Positions 10,590 to 24,350 of a stretch of 64,000 nucleotides of DNA are shown in pieces. This DNA comes from Lates calcarifer (Eukaryota > Chordata > Actinopteri > Centropomidae): NCBI RefSeq assembly GCF_001640805.2, contig NC_066837.1, positions 17,158,501-17,222,500 on the forward strand, written 5' to 3'. The translations under genes and the position numbers were made by a program. Numbering within the stretch: the stretch's first letter is position 1; the number at the start of each line of letters is the position of its first letter. Under the pieces are notes generated by a model. It was not told the DNA's origin, made no database searches, and saw only the letters and a program-made list of their open reading frames with translations.

Positions 10590-13500
10590 ATAATTTTGTT
10601 TGTAGGCAACAAACCAAGAAAAGAAGAACTAAGTTCCAGTTTAGACAGATTTAACTAAAACTTTGTCAGTGTTTGTTCCTCAGTGGTGAGTTAACAGTGA
10701 CTTTATGATGCATTTATAAATCTTCTGTGTTATCAATTTAAAATGCCAGAGAGCCTTTGCTGTATTGTGATGCTTAAAGAATCGTTCTAGAGCAGGCATA
10801 TAGTATATTTTTGACTTTGTTTTTTAAACCAGTAAATACAGAGAAAACACAAACGCTCCAGAGGACAGATTTCCTCAAAAATGATCTTTTTCAACTTTCA
10901 TATCCTTTGCTCTGAAGCAAAATGCAGAAGCGGACCCAAGCGTGACCAAAATAGAAACACACAGGTTTGAAATTTACAACTGCTGTGGTGTTTTGTCAGT
11001 GAATCAGCTGGAAGGTGACACACAGCTTTCCACACACACACACAGAGTAAACTAATTGAAGTGCCTTTAAGTGGAAGAGGCTCCATATCTTTAACTTGAC
11101 TGTGTGTTAATGTAAATCAATAGTGCGCCGCAGAGCATGGACCAGAAACTCGTGTTGAACTCAGTTTACAATGTCACGGCTGGATTTGAAGCCCGACTCT
11201 GTCAGCTCCACTTTGGTTCAGGACGTCTCAGTGCTGCTCATTTTGGGACAAGGAGCTCTTCATCTGAAAGTTATAACTGGCCCTATAAAATATTTACAAT
11301 AGAAGGAGCATTCCAGCCTTCTCCATATTTTTGGGGACCTCTGTGAATGTCTTTAAGGAACTAACAAGTCCAAAGTTGTTACAGCAAGTTGTAAATTCAC
11401 TGTGTAAGACTGTAATTTATTCAGCTGTGATACCTTTTGGATTCCTGTTTCTCCCCTTTTTAACCAAGTCCAAGTCATATTCTAGCGTACTGTATGTGTA
11501 TATGGAGACAAAAGATACCTGAACTTGGGCGAAGTGGTCTAAACCAGTCTCATTGTGAGTCCTATTGTATGGAAGCGATACACTCTGTTTCTAATCAGGC
11601 TTGGCTTTATCCTCGCCCGCTGCCTGCTCCTCAGCCTAATCAAACTCATATATGCAGGCAGAGTGCCTGCAATTATACATAAGCCCCTGCCTTGTGCATG
11701 TGTGTGAGAGTGTATGCAAGAGCCTTGTGAGAGGGTTTGGAAGTGTGTGTGTGTGTGTGTGTCTTGGAAGTGTGTGTACAATTCCGTAAGTGCATATGTC
11801 TGAGAGTGTGTGTTTGGGTCTTACAAAACGTGTGTGTGCAGATGCGTGTGTGTGTGTGTGTGTAAGGGTGCGGTTTCGGGGGGTTGAAGTCACCCCAGTG
11901 CTCGAATGCCAAGTTTTTCAGGGGGGGATATGAAGCTGTGCAGCTTTACGAGACCTCAGCCTATGTAGGATACTTAGACACTCACACCACAGACACACAT
12001 GCATATTATGTGCAGTATACAGTGCACGCACACACACGCGCATATACATACACAGCCCAAAATGTCTTGCGGTCAAAGATACCCTGGCATGAGTGACTAG
12101 AAAAAGAATTAGATTGAGAGAAAGAGGGAACACACTAAATAAAAGTGAAAGAAAGTGAAGCATATTGAGGTGTAGTCTGTTCCTTTCCCAAAGTCTCTCC
12201 TCTTTCCAAACCACACCCCACCACGGCACAGGCCCAAACCCCAAAGCCTTTGTGTGCTCCCTCGCTTTCCCTCTTTCTCTTTTTGTCTACCCCTTTTTTC
12301 TGTTTCTCAGCGGTTCTTTTTGGTGACCTTCTTTCTCCTTTTCTATCCTAAAATCTTTTGCTGTTCTTCCTCTCTTCTCTGCCGTCTTAATCACAGACAC
12401 CGTCCCTTTTCGTCTTAACTGGTTGTTGTCTTCGTCTCTGGCTTCAGTCTGGCCTGAGACGTCCATCTCAGTATTCAACGCTGGCGCTTGGCTGTAACAA
12501 ACAAACTATAGCAACCGCAGGAGTTACAAAACACTGACGCCCAGGTTTTCTTTCCAGACACTCTCTCTCTCTCTCTCTCTCTCCATGATCAAACAGTCCA
12601 GTCTGACCATCACCTATGAAAGCCCCTCGAGTGCACAGGGCTCTAGTGGTTTCTGAGCCTATGTTTGCTATTAAAAAGTGCATGAGAAAACCATATGGTG
12701 TGTCTAAAGTTAGCATGTTGTGGTCTTCCATTGACACACGGCACTGCCCATATACTTGCTGTTTACTATCGCCTGTGGCTAGGCCATTAAATATTGAAAG
12801 TGATGTAGCATACTGATACTGCCATTAGCATGCTAAATGTGTGAGACAGGTGGTTGAGGCTGCCTTTCAAAAAGGCTGGAAATATGTGAGCGGAAAATGT
12901 GTGTAACTGTACCATTTACTACACCGTACAGTGTAAATATTGTTTGAGTAAGCTGTTTATGTGTGCCCTGGGAGGGAACACGCCAGTCAAATGCATACAG
13001 GCACATGCAGTCAGAGAGAAATGGCTGACTGGCTGTTATGGCTAACAAGCATATCATACACAGTGTGGATCCCAGAGACTCTATGGATCTGTTTGCAATC
13101 TGAGTGTGTGTGCAGAGCAATGTGTTACGCCTGCTGCTTTTTATGCGTTTACTGTGTGCAGTGGCATACGTCGTGACTCGGACTGGTTTGGATTACTGTG
13201 TTTCTACTGTGTTTGCATTTGGCGGGACGAAAAGGTATAGATTTATTTTTTCTAGTGTGATGTCATCATTCCTTAATTTAAAGCAGTAAATGCGGCATGT
13301 CATATTACAGCACAGTGGGCCAAAGGAATCATTTTACAGGCTGTTCTTACGTTTTTACAAAGATATGAAAATGACCACAAGCAGTACACGTCACACACGG
13401 AAAGTGTCCTGCAAAAAATAAAATGCTTTGCATTTTAATCTGTTTTAACTGACTGCTGGCTTTGTCCTCCACATAAAGAAAATGTGTCAGCAAATTCAAA

Positions 13501-16500
13501 CTTCTGACAAGCGTAAATAATACCTTGTTAAAGAAAAAAGAAAAAGAAAAGAAAACATCATAGAAAAGTTGACATTATGAGGAAACGCAGTGTTTTTGCA
13601 GGGCACTGTTGCCACACATCAGCACAGTCGACAGATGAGTCCACGATGACATATGGGAGATTTAACAGGAAATAGATATAAGAGCATGCTAACGGCACAG
13701 TGTCAACACTCAAAAAAATGTGGATGTGTTTCCTGGACACATTAACCCCAAAACCTCCAATTCAAAGATCTGAAGAATTAAGATAGTATAGTGGTTAACA
13801 TCCCCATGGTGAAGTGTGACTGTATAAAAATGATTTCTGCAGCATGTTCTGCTGAGTCTTTTGCACGCTGAATACCCTCCTCCTCTCAACTGCGGTAAAT
13901 CTTTACAGAGGAAAAGAGGAGATTATTTTTAATGGAGCAGGCTTGTTTGTGTGTCCAGGAAATAAATCTTGGGACATCAATACAATCACAAGGACAGTGT
14001 GTGTGTGTGTGTGTGTGTTTGTATATACCCTATATGTATCGGACACAAGGAAACATTCAGGCATCCCTGGGCCTCTAGCAGGATCGTCGTTTACCAGGTA
14101 GGTGTCAGTAGCCTAAAAAAACAGAGAGATGGTTATTTAGTTAAAATTTGATGAACTTTGTAGCACAGTGATTTTGCCACAATATTAGCAACTCCTTTTA
14201 TGAAGCAGATCTCAACTGTGTTTGGCACTATAAGTTGCCAGAAATTCTAGCATTTGCTATTTTAGCGGCTGCTTGAACCTCTTACTTTGTATGAGGTTCC
14301 AGTAAGAAGGACACACTTGCAAAAAATATTGAATATTAAAACATTTTAATCATTGAATCAGTCAGTATTTATTAAAGACAATGGTGTATCAGACATTTTC
14401 TGTTCTTTGACAAATGTTAAGCCATACTAGCCATTAAAAAAAACAAACAAAAAAAAAACAAATAAATTTGCTATTTCACAAGACTCTGAAAAGGTATTCA
14501 AATCTGGACAGACATTTGTGAGCAATCACGTCCTGAAATCACCCTGATCAAATGTGCAGTTTCTTGCTTCCTCTTTGTGACACAACCCTAAAGTGTACCT
14601 GTGCGCTGTGAGACAGTCTTATAACCCCTGCTTGTTTCATTTCTCCACAGAGAGAAAGCACCTGCTAACAACCCTTGCACTATACATCCCAAGCCAGACT
14701 GTCTGTAAGTACCAGTGTGTATGCATGCATGCGTATGCGTGTGTGTGTGTGTGTGTGTGTCTAAGTGTGCATTCAGGGAGCTTCATTTGTATTCTAAGTC
14801 AAGCAGGCAGGCAGGCAGGGTTCTGGCAGGGCCCAGAGCTGTGAAATGGGCTCTCCTTGCAGTTCTGCCGTTGATTGGATCAACCTATCCCACTCTACTT
14901 AGCCGAAGGGAGCCCAAATCCCACAGCCACTGTGCCGTTCTGTGAAATCCTATTTCATTTCACAACTTTAACGGATAAAAAACCGTGCACATGCGCTTAT
15001 GCCAGCCCCAAGACCCCATGCCACATTTATTTAGCCGAACAGGAGCAGAGAGAAAACAGTGTCTCTGGTTGTGTGGAAACGTTTAAATGCGCACACTCAC
15101 ACATATAGTCTCGCCCTCTTGAAAATATAATCACCTGCACATATATACATTTTTTTTTCCACGCCCATGTGTTCTCTCGCCTTGCACACAAACACACGGC
15201 AACACACACAAGCACTTGCGCACACCAGCACACGTGCATGCCACTTACACAGACACACAGACACAAACCCCATAATAAGAGCCAGACATTGGCAGACCAC
15301 ACAGCCCTGAGTTGTGGTGAAAACAAAGGCTATTCATATCCTTCGCAATGAGAGGTCTGTACAGCTAACTCTCTTTCTCCCTCTCTCCCCCGTCTCTCCC
15401 CTCAGCTTTTTATTACAGATAATCTGCACTCGCAAACCTTCCATTTTTCTGCAATTGTGCGATTTCTAATCATCTTTATTAGTCCATAAACATGTTTTTT
15501 TTATTTTTTATTTTTAGTCTCTTTTTATTACAGAGGCCCTCGGCTCCTTATGGGGGCAACACAGTGCCCATTGTTGAGTCTCAAGAAGAGAATCAAGCCA
15601 GGAACGGAGTGAGAGAGGGCTGCTGATAAGACTGCAAAGCATTATGGGAATGGGTTAGCAGTGTCCCTCAGATGCACACACACACACACACACATTTACG
15701 TGCTGATGCACACACAAACACACACACACAAAAACAAAATGCAAACACTCAAAGTCTGCCAGGCCGCATGTGTCTGATAACGAGACGATGCATCTGATTG
15801 GCTAGCAGTCAGAATGATGGCCAGGATCCACAGCACCTGTGTGTGTGTGTGTGTGGGGGGGGGCGCACCAGCGCAAGCCGGCCGACTACCAGCAAGCAGA
15901 CCACAATGCATCAGGTGTGCTGGAGCCTCTGCGATTGGCTCTCCCCAGCCAGAAACAGGGTCAGGTGCACTAGCAAGCCTCCTCTGATTGGTTGAGCCAG
16001 ACCCAAAAAGCTGCGGGTGGGAAAAGGGCTGTTTTCATTGGCCGCCACTGCCTCATTCTGCTGGTGAATGGGTGTCTGGGTGGATGGCACTGGGACAACT
16101 GGTTCAACAGAGAGTGTGTGAGATAACATACTGACTATTTGAGAATATCTTTTGTGCATATGTAGCCCTTCATATACAGTACTAGTCATTCTCTAACTTG
16201 ACCCGCAGAGCTCTTTGAAACCACGGAAAAAAACCCACAAAAAAATCAACTGTGCTCCAACAATAGATAATTTGCTCTAATTTCATATTAACCAGCCAAG
16301 AGAGAGGAATATAAATGTCCTCTTTATGTTGTCAGCCACAGAAACAGGTGTTGATGAACCGCAATCCCATTGTGCTACAGTGAATAACATGAAGCTAATG
16401 AATAGGCTAAGCTCTGTACCTGCCACTGGGGAGGCCAGAACATACTGACTCCCTTTGTAGTAAACCCCCCAAAAAAACTCCAGGCCCCCCTAACGCTCTC

Positions 16501-16996
16501 TCCTGCAGCAGTGTATGAATTATATATTGTACTATATATATAGAACATATGCCCAGCCCATATGGCCAGCCCTGAGCGAAAAAATCTCAAAGCCCTTCTT
16601 AATTAACATTTTAGAGGGAAGATTCGGAGGCGGGAGATTGAGTCAGTGACCTATTTGGAGTCCATCATCGCCCAATGCAAATGTGTTAATTGAGACAGAT
16701 TTTCCCACTCCACAAATATGTGGAGTAGGGGATGTGATGGAGGATTTTTTTTTTTTCTTTTTTTTTTTGTCTGCACCATCTGATCTAAGGTAGGGGTATA
16801 GGATCTGTTTTAAACTGTCTTCCCTGCTGCCTCCACTGACAAAAGAAGACACTTCTCTTTCACTTTCTCCCTCACTATCTCACCCAGTCTTTCCTTGGCT
16901 GGCTCTCTATCTGTCTCTCTCTCTCTCTCTGGGTATATGTGTTGACGACCATATGGCCAAATTCTTTGGAGGTGAGATCTCCAAAACCTGCTCAGA

Positions 16997-17055
<59 letters not shown>

Positions 17056-18730
17056 GTGTGTATTTTCCCTCTCTCTCACACACACACACACACACCTCCA
17101 CAGAGCTTTGTGTATGAAAGGCCCTGATGGTGGAATTTGTTCTCAGATGGCTCCATTTTAAAGCACATGAATGGCAACATATCAATGATCCTCCTCTCCA
17201 TCTTTCTGTCTCTCTGCATCTCACATTAGCAGTCACACAAAAGCACACACACTCAACACACTACTTCACCACCTACACACACAAAAAAAAACTTACACTG
17301 CTCACACACCTGGTGCAGTGCTCTCCTTGGTTCCTGGCTCCTGCACAACCATCAACCACAACCACTATCACCACTGTCAATCCATCTTTAAAAATATATA
17401 TATAATTATTATCATCATCATTGTGTCTTAAACATTTTTTTTTATCATCACGATTTTGGTGGCTGAAAAATAACGTTGCCAAGTTTAAGGCAAAGGATGA
17501 AAATGGGGGGGGGGGGGGAGAGAAACAGAGAGTGAGAGAGAAAGAGAGTCCAGCCAACCTGCGTGAGATGGCAACCACTTCAAAGACGCCGGGCCGCACC
17601 GGCGATCTGTTCCACGGTGTGTGAGGGGTGTATGAAAGGCAGAAATGGCCGCCGTGTGAGTCCCTGCCAAAGCTACCTCGGGGAGAAATGTTGGAAAAAT
17701 ACGATTTTTCACACAGCCATCTCAGGGGGGTGAGGGGGAAAACGGGGGAGAATAAGAAAGAAGATGAGAAACTGAGGGGCTGCATTAAAAAAAGAAGGAT
17801 AGATGGATGGCTGAGCAGAGTGGGGCTAATTATTTCACTCCACTTGCGGGTCCTGAAGGTTTTGTTGGGTCAGAAGTACAGCCAAGACGCAGTGCTGAGG
17901 ATTGCATTTGGCTTAATTGTGCAGTTGTGTTTAACACAATAGTAAATGCTGGGATTCTGGATAAGGCATGAGGCACTCGGTGTGAACAGTTTCTGTTAAG
18001 GAGGCCTGACTGCAGGAGGCAGGGATATAAAATAATTTCAGATGACTTAAGCAAAAAACATTCGACTTTACCTGGAAATTCAACCATCGTGTGTACATGT
18101 GTGTGGTTCAAATCAAAGGTGCTTACAGAGTATGTAAATCAGCTGTGTGAGGCGAAACATTTGAATGCCTCAGTAATACATGTGAAACTATGTCAGGCCT
18201 AACAATAGCTGTCCTGACTCCATGTCAAAAAAAATACGTCTTTTCACCACAACTGTTACGGTGAAACAAGTTTGAACAGAGCACACATTGAGACACACCC
18301 CAAGATTCTCTCAGCCTGGCACCTCGCCTGTCAACTACTGATCTTGCTCGACAGGCTAGGCTATGGACTGTGGCCTTTAGATAATACCATGCCAATTGTA
18401 ACACTGAACTTCCCGGGCTGCAACATTTCTCTGTCACACTGCTCGCACCATACGCAGCCGCCGTACGCTGGGTAACCCAATGCCACTGGCACCCCTTTTC
18501 CCAACATGGATCTGTACTCCAGCTTTTTTTTTTTTTTTCTTAATGGCAAAACCACACTCAGTTAAGGCCCAGCCGCACTGGCTAAGTGCATTTAACAATG
18601 AGGTTTGGGCTGGTACAATCAGCCCTTTGTGTCACACAAGGACTGATCCATGGGGAGATTTTCTTGTGGTTATGGTTCTAATACAGCAGAGTTTACCACA
18701 AAGACCAGGAAGCATAGAGTTACATTACAA

Positions 18731-18777
<47 letters not shown>

Positions 18778-20400
18778 ACATACACACACTCAGAATGACT
18801 CAAGAAGGCAGTGTGTTGAGCTCATTTCAAAAGTCTCACCCACTTCCAACTCAACTGAAATGATACTCTAAAAATTTTTTTAATAACATGGTATAGTTCA
18901 CGCCCACCTCCCTGCTTGGCACCAATAACAGTCTTGGCTTTTATTTGACTGACAGGTTCTGTGGTTGGCAGGTTTTCTCTGCAACAACCACAGCGCAACC
19001 AACTGTGAAATTACAGGCCTACAATCAAAACAAAATGAGGATTGTAATATCACTGCCAATTACAAAGCATTGTCTAATGGCGCGTTTACTTTAAGAAATA
19101 TAGACACATAATTGAAGAGCTGACATCACTAATCACAAATTTGACCTGCAGTGAACTGCTAGAGGCCCGCATGTGTTGTTGTACAGGTATGACTGGATGA
19201 CTGGATGCGTCTGCTGGGGCCGGCTAAGGCTTTTTGGCAGGTGACTCTATAATAAAGTTATGTAACACAGATATATAAATCACTCCAAAATATGCATCCG
19301 TATCCTGCTGTTGTGACAGAGCATGGGGACGATATGTCATTCATCTGAGGGACAGAAATCAAGTTGCTCCTGTGAAGTTGGTTGATGACAATAAATGAGT
19401 ACAGGCAGACTGAATTAAACTTGTCACTGATGCTCTGAATAATACCACTGTACACAAAAAACCCCATTTGCTTATTGTTACTGACACTCTGAAACTGAAG
19501 TAAAACCATATGAATGATGCTGTAGAACACATCTGGCAAACCAAATGAAAATATCTTGTGTAATATATACAATAGTTTCAATAAATAAACAGGTCTAAGA
19601 TATCCTTATGACAGGAGTTTTCACTTTCATAAGTTTTATTAGCTATTGCACAAATTTAGCTTTATTGCTTTGCTGTTTGCTTTTTTATTGTGCAGTGTAT
19701 ACTGTCATTATTGGCAAGACAATGCCATTGCCACATGCCAGTTCCACACACTGCCATTTCAAATCACATCCAGATAAAGTGCTTCAGTCTATATGAAATA
19801 TTCCATTTTATTTTTAGGGTCCAACATGTTTAATAGATTGAGTATTCACCTGAGACTTGCAAGAGGGCTGTAGAACTGCTTTTATCTGTGCAACAGCATC
19901 TTTATTGACAGTGAAACTGTTTGGTCAGCTGCATTTAAAGAGCAATAGGAATACTGTCCTGTGAATAAAATTTTGAATGATTTCTGATCACCTGTACTGT
20001 GTTGTGTTTCTGTGTTACAACAAATCACCTTAGAATATATAATCGGGTCTTACTAAAAACCAAAAGCTAAAAAAAACAAACAAAAAAAAAAAAAAAAAAA
20101 AAAAACCCTCAACCCTCAACACAAGACAAACAGCCAAATTATGGTAGCTTTACTGTAATCTCTTGTGTTGATAATAAAAGAGCAGTTATAATGTAGATTA
20201 GAGTTTTAGCCCATTGCGATTTTAATTTTAGGCCATTATAATTCAAAAGCTTTGAAGTGCAGGATGACAGAGACTGTTTAATGTCAGGGAATCATGTTCT
20301 AGATAGCCATCTGATGCACTGAGAAAAAGCAATAAAAACAGTAAAACGACAATGATAACGATTTTTAAGTGGAAGGTTAGAGTGAATTATAATATTTCAA
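10241..20400. other. Intergenic region upstream of nfix: microsatellites, no gene recognised
   Basis: I see no protein-coding exon here. The stretch holds (ATCT)n at 10,553-10,589, (TG)n at about 11,742-11,762, 11,848-11,864 and 13,997-14,017, and (GT)n at about 14,738-14,760. It also holds (CA)n near 15,675-15,692, a (CT)n plus (CA)n array at about 17,000-17,056, (AC)n at about 18,733-18,773, a T run at about 16,746-16,768, and an A-rich run at about 20,079-20,105. The ORFs over these arrays are repeat-encoded (TH and VC dipeptides). ATTA-rich non-repeat patches near 13.9 kb and 16.3-16.7 kb could be regulatory, but I cannot support a specific call. Confidence 0.7.
10553..10589. repeat. (ATCT)n tetranucleotide microsatellite
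   Basis: A perfect ATCT array of about nine units lies just upstream of the nfix promoter region. Confidence 0.95.
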
Positions 20401-21283
20401 AAGAAGATCATTAGTTCATCATCATCCGAGCACAGATATTTCCTTTGATTTGCAGATCAGCATTAAATGCTGCGGAGGCGCTCTTATTCATCCTGCGCGC
20501 TATAAGCAGCACTCTCAGCACTTGTTCTGGGGGCACAAAGACGGTCTGTGTGTCACCTCACCTCCCCACCCCCTTGTAGTCGCTATAAAGTGTCATCAAC
20601 TACGCAAATGAAGTGTCCATTGATTATTTAAAAAAAAAAAAAAAAACGGCAGCCACCTCAGACAGAAAAGACACAAGGTGGAGGACGGTGCAGCAGCCCT
20701 GCGCAACACGGGCTCACAGGCTATAAGATGCTCGCAGAATATCATCATCCTCATGATAATGATGACAATTATAAATACCGCCCACGTGCTATCTCTATAT
20801 ACCGGCCTGTCAGCTCTCCTCAGTCGGTGGCCGCATGTGTGTTTTATTCTGTTTGATCTGAGCAGCGCAGGAAGATCTGCCTCCACTTTGTCAATCGGTG
20901 TCTACAGGGCCACTCAAACGCCTCTGCAAACAATTCAGCCTGCACGTTGTTAACCCATCAGAGAGGGTAAATTGATTTAAATGAGGAGACAGATTTTTGT
21001 TCATACTACACCAGAAACATAATCATTACAGCGTTATTGTGTCTTTGAGGAGGGTTTAAGGATATTACACGTGCAAGGGGGAGCAAGAAAGGTGCAATTC
21101 ACAGGAAAACAAGCCTTTTTTTTAGACTTAAAAAATGCAAAGCTGCGTTAAAATACACGGTTGAGGAGCAGGAAACATGGTGCAATCAGCATATTAAATG
21201 TTTTTCAGAATTTGGTCAGTCAGAGTTTATATTATTCATAATTATCAAATTTGGCAAGCAAGGTGCTTATACTTCTACACATA

Positions 21284-21356
<73 letters not shown>

Positions 21357-22225
21357 TGTTGTATCGTCATCTGTGGCCTCACCCACTCCTCAGCCAAATC
21401 TACCTCCTCCTGAATCCAATAAAGTTCTGCTCTTTTACAAAAGAAATTAAAAGGCTAAAGATAATACTAATAACTGCAGGGATGCGGTTAAACAACATGC
21501 AGTGTTTGGTTTATTTTCAGTCCTATAGACTTTACCCTATAGACCCAACAGAGGGGAACTATTGAGTTACACAGCACGTACCATTGTAGCGTGGGGAGAT
21601 CTGCCAACCCTCTCAATGCCCCATTTTCCTTTAAAAGTTCAGCTTCCAAAAAAGTGAGAGAGGGAGTGAGGGCTGAGGGAGGAAGACTTGGTCTCTTCGC
21701 TGTTGCCGGAAGCAAAAAAAAAGGACCTTTAAACAAGTCGGCCTTAGGCCCAGATAGAAAAAAAACACGCTCTTTCAAAAGTGGGTCCACTCTGCAAGAG
21801 ATAGGAGGAAAAGAGGACAGCAGCTCCGAGCCCTCCGTCTACGGCTGTTTGGCCTCAGATGCGCCCATGTCCAGCAGCAAGAAGTCAGGGAGACGGTCTG
21901 CGTCAAAGTCCCGAGGTGCGTCCTTTCAGCGGCCAAACTTGTCCAGCAGATTGGGAGACGCTTAAAAAACTCCCCCCGAAATAATATTAATAACGCGATA
22001 AAAATTAATGGACGGGAGGGGTGATGCAAAGTAAGTTTTGTTTATGTATATATATTTTTTTCTGTGTGCAGCCTTTGCAGTCGGGCAGCTTCTGTCTCCA
22101 AAACGTGTCCAAAAGCGGCTGTCTCCTGCGCCGCGCGTCCGATCTGTTTTACCCTCGTATCTCTCTCTCTCTCACACTCTCTCTCTCTGCTCTCTCTTGT
22201 TCCAAACACACACAAACACGCACGC

Positions 22226-22275
<50 letters not shown>

Positions 22276-22280
22276 GCGGA
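20400..22280. other. Intergenic, mixed AT-rich and CpG-containing sequence
   Basis: No known gene is recognised. A low-repeat stretch at about 20,400-20,960 contains several CG dinucleotides. (CT)n followed by (AC)n lies at about 21,293-21,353. A longer reading frame on the plus strand at about 21,590-21,965 lacks an early ATG, matches nothing I recognise, and is not called as a gene. A (CT)n block with a downstream CA array begins at about 22,160. Confidence 0.6.
22220..22273. repeat. (CA)n microsatellite
   Basis: This CA array of about 50 bases has a few CG interruptions. It directly abuts the CpG-rich block that follows. Confidence 0.9.
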
Positions 22281-22920
22281 GTTACACACAAAAACGGGGG
22301 GACACCCCGGGTCCCTCGCCGCCTCCTCCTCAAAGCTGACGAGATGAAAGAGCAGCTCGGCGTTTTTTCGCCTCTTCAAATCGCTGCAGCCTCGCCGATA
22401 TAACAGCAGAATGCCTGCACAGCGCACACGTCGTCAGTTCGTCGGGGCTGCGGCTTCTTTCAGCGGGGGGCTCCGGATCGCCTCGGTGCGTTAAAAAAAA
22501 AAAAAGGGAAGCTCCTCCGTGCGCTCCGGCAGCAGCAGCGGCGGCGGCGGCAGCGACAGATAGCCTTTAACGCTTCCGTTCCCAAAAAATACCAGCCACC
22601 GAACAGCTCACCTCACCAGCGTGTGCGCCCTGTTTACACACGCACACACACACACACACAAATAATAGACGGGGAATTAGGGCAGTTGTTTACAGTGACG
22701 GTGGGGGCCAATGCTTCAGCCGGCAGCGTCGAACTGGTGGTGAATTATTAGGTGAATTATTAATAAAGCGAGCGGTGTGCAGTCTGTCGCGGAGAGAGCG
22801 GAGCGGCCAGGGGAGCAGCTGGGGCTTTAGGAGCATTAGGAGGACCAGGGGCTAAATCACGGATGGCGGGGGATTATGGCTGCACTGGCTCCTACCTACC
22901 GCCTGCATGTACTGTAAGGT
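22280..22920. promoter_or_regulatory. CpG-rich block, candidate distal or bidirectional promoter
   Basis: This is the most CpG-dense segment upstream of the nfix first exon. It has a CGGCGGCGG-type run near 22,536-22,550, many CG dinucleotides in 22,300-22,620, and GC-rich sequence at 22,780-22,820. A GTGAGC donor-like site occurs on the minus strand at about 22,610, and a GTAAGG donor-like site on the plus strand at 22,914. Mammalian NFIX uses more than one promoter, so a distal alternative first exon is plausible. I found no recognisable alternative N-terminal peptide for NFIX here. Promoter function is inference. Confidence 0.35.
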
Positions 22921-24059
22921 TTCAGAGTGGCACTGTGTGGGCACGACCCGAACTGCTTCCGAGTTTGAATTCCGTAGCTTTCAATGTTAGAATCTGCAGC
23001 AAAGATCAAACTACAAAAATAAGGTCAACAGGTTCATCTAAGGGGAAAGAAGTCAAGTGGAGCAGATCACATTCGATATATTTAAAAAAAAAAAAAAGTC
23101 ACGAATCCAAAGGTATTTAGTTTATATGAGCAGGTTCAGAGAGTTTACTGAGAGGGCAGAACTTACCATTATAGGCTTGGCAGAGTTGTGATACACAAAT
23201 GAATTTAAATGTATTCTGTAAATGATGCGATTCACAATGATGGCAACACAGGGAATTTTGCAAGCGTTAACTTTAAGGCTGTGAAACACTTCACCAACAA
23301 AGATTTACAGTCACAGTGTCTCCCAACAGAGTGACGCAGTGAAGCAACAGGATTAAAAGCGACTGAGATACGACATATTGTAAGCCATAAAAGATCTGAC
23401 TTTGGGGAAATAACTCAAGAACTATTAAAAAAAAATACATTTTTTTTTTTTTAAAAAGAAAGCACTCATTGTGTTTTTTGGAGTGGGGGGGAGTAGAGGC
23501 CTACACCAGCAGCAGCAGCCAGGACCAAAAGATCAACAACAGACAGACAAGAGTAAAACACATGTGGACATGCTCTGATTATTTAGGGAAAAGGCCAAAA
23601 AAAGGGGTGGGGGTTGGGGGGAGTTCAAGACGTCAGTGGTGTTTCAAATGAACAAAGTGAGTCATTTTATGGAAGCTGTGCATCCTGTCCTGGAATTAAG
23701 AATATATTACGTTTAGCCACTCTGCTGAATGAGGCCAACAGGACTGTAGGACACCGTGCCGCCCAGTGTGAGGATATGCACAAAGAAAACAGTCTCTCAA
23801 AGATTAGAAATAATAATAATAATAATGGAAGATAAACGTGATTTCATCAAAACCGAGGAAACACCACAGCAATTTTAGAAATCATGGTGACATGAGAAAT
23901 CAAACGCTTGTGCAGCTCTTGGCACTGCACCCACAAGCAACAATTCTAAAATTTAAAATCCATCCCATAATGTTTCTCGCCTGGTTTCATGATCAAAATG
24001 TCAAATGTCAGGCTTTACATGACAAATATAAGCGGTTGGTTTAAATAAAGACCACATAA

Positions 24060-24350
24060 AAGATATTTTTGGTTGTTGCTGCAGATGAACGAGCCGCTGC
24101 TGATCCTGATTGTCTGGATAAATCAGCACTGAGTTTCTAAAATCAGTTTGTTCTCAGTCGTCCGTGTGTCGTTATCTGTCTCTTTTTAAAATCAGACGTC
24201 TACTGACATTCCTCCAACATGACGGCTCATCAATAATTAAATACTGACCTCCCCACACATTTGGCCACATCAATAATTCATCTGTAATTGAATTTATGAT
24301 TTAAGTTTTTCGTTCAGCCTAATTTGGATGATTCAATTTAACAAGGAAGT
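24060..24350. promoter_or_regulatory. Candidate non-coding regulatory element (ATTA-rich)
   Basis: This non-repetitive segment has clustered homeodomain-type cores: ATCAATAATTAAAT near 24,230, ATCAATAATTCATC near 24,269, GTAATTGAATTTATGATTTAA near 24,282, and CCTAATTTGGATGATT near 24,318. The twice-occurring CATCAATAATT (about 24,228 and 24,268) is a short direct repeat. There is no coding potential. The enhancer interpretation rests on motif density and location between dand5 and nfix. Confidence 0.3.

Noticed and set aside
11884..12096. Plus-strand frame beginning MKSPQCSN, which echoes the KSPQCSN motif of NFI proteins
   Set aside because: The match stops after seven residues, the rest is unrelated, and it is on the opposite strand to nfix. 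Chance similarity.
17273..17785. 170-codon minus-strand frame
   Set aside because: Low-complexity translation over CT and CA tracts; no recognisable domain.
21591..21965. 124-codon plus-strand frame, basic and serine-rich
   Set aside because: It opens with GTG rather than ATG, has no homology I recognise, and lies in CpG-containing DNA where long frames arise by chance. Kept only as part of the possible transcript region.
22863..22913. Plus-strand YLPPACT resembling the alternative NFIX peptide
   Set aside because: Wrong strand for nfix and only a few residues in common.
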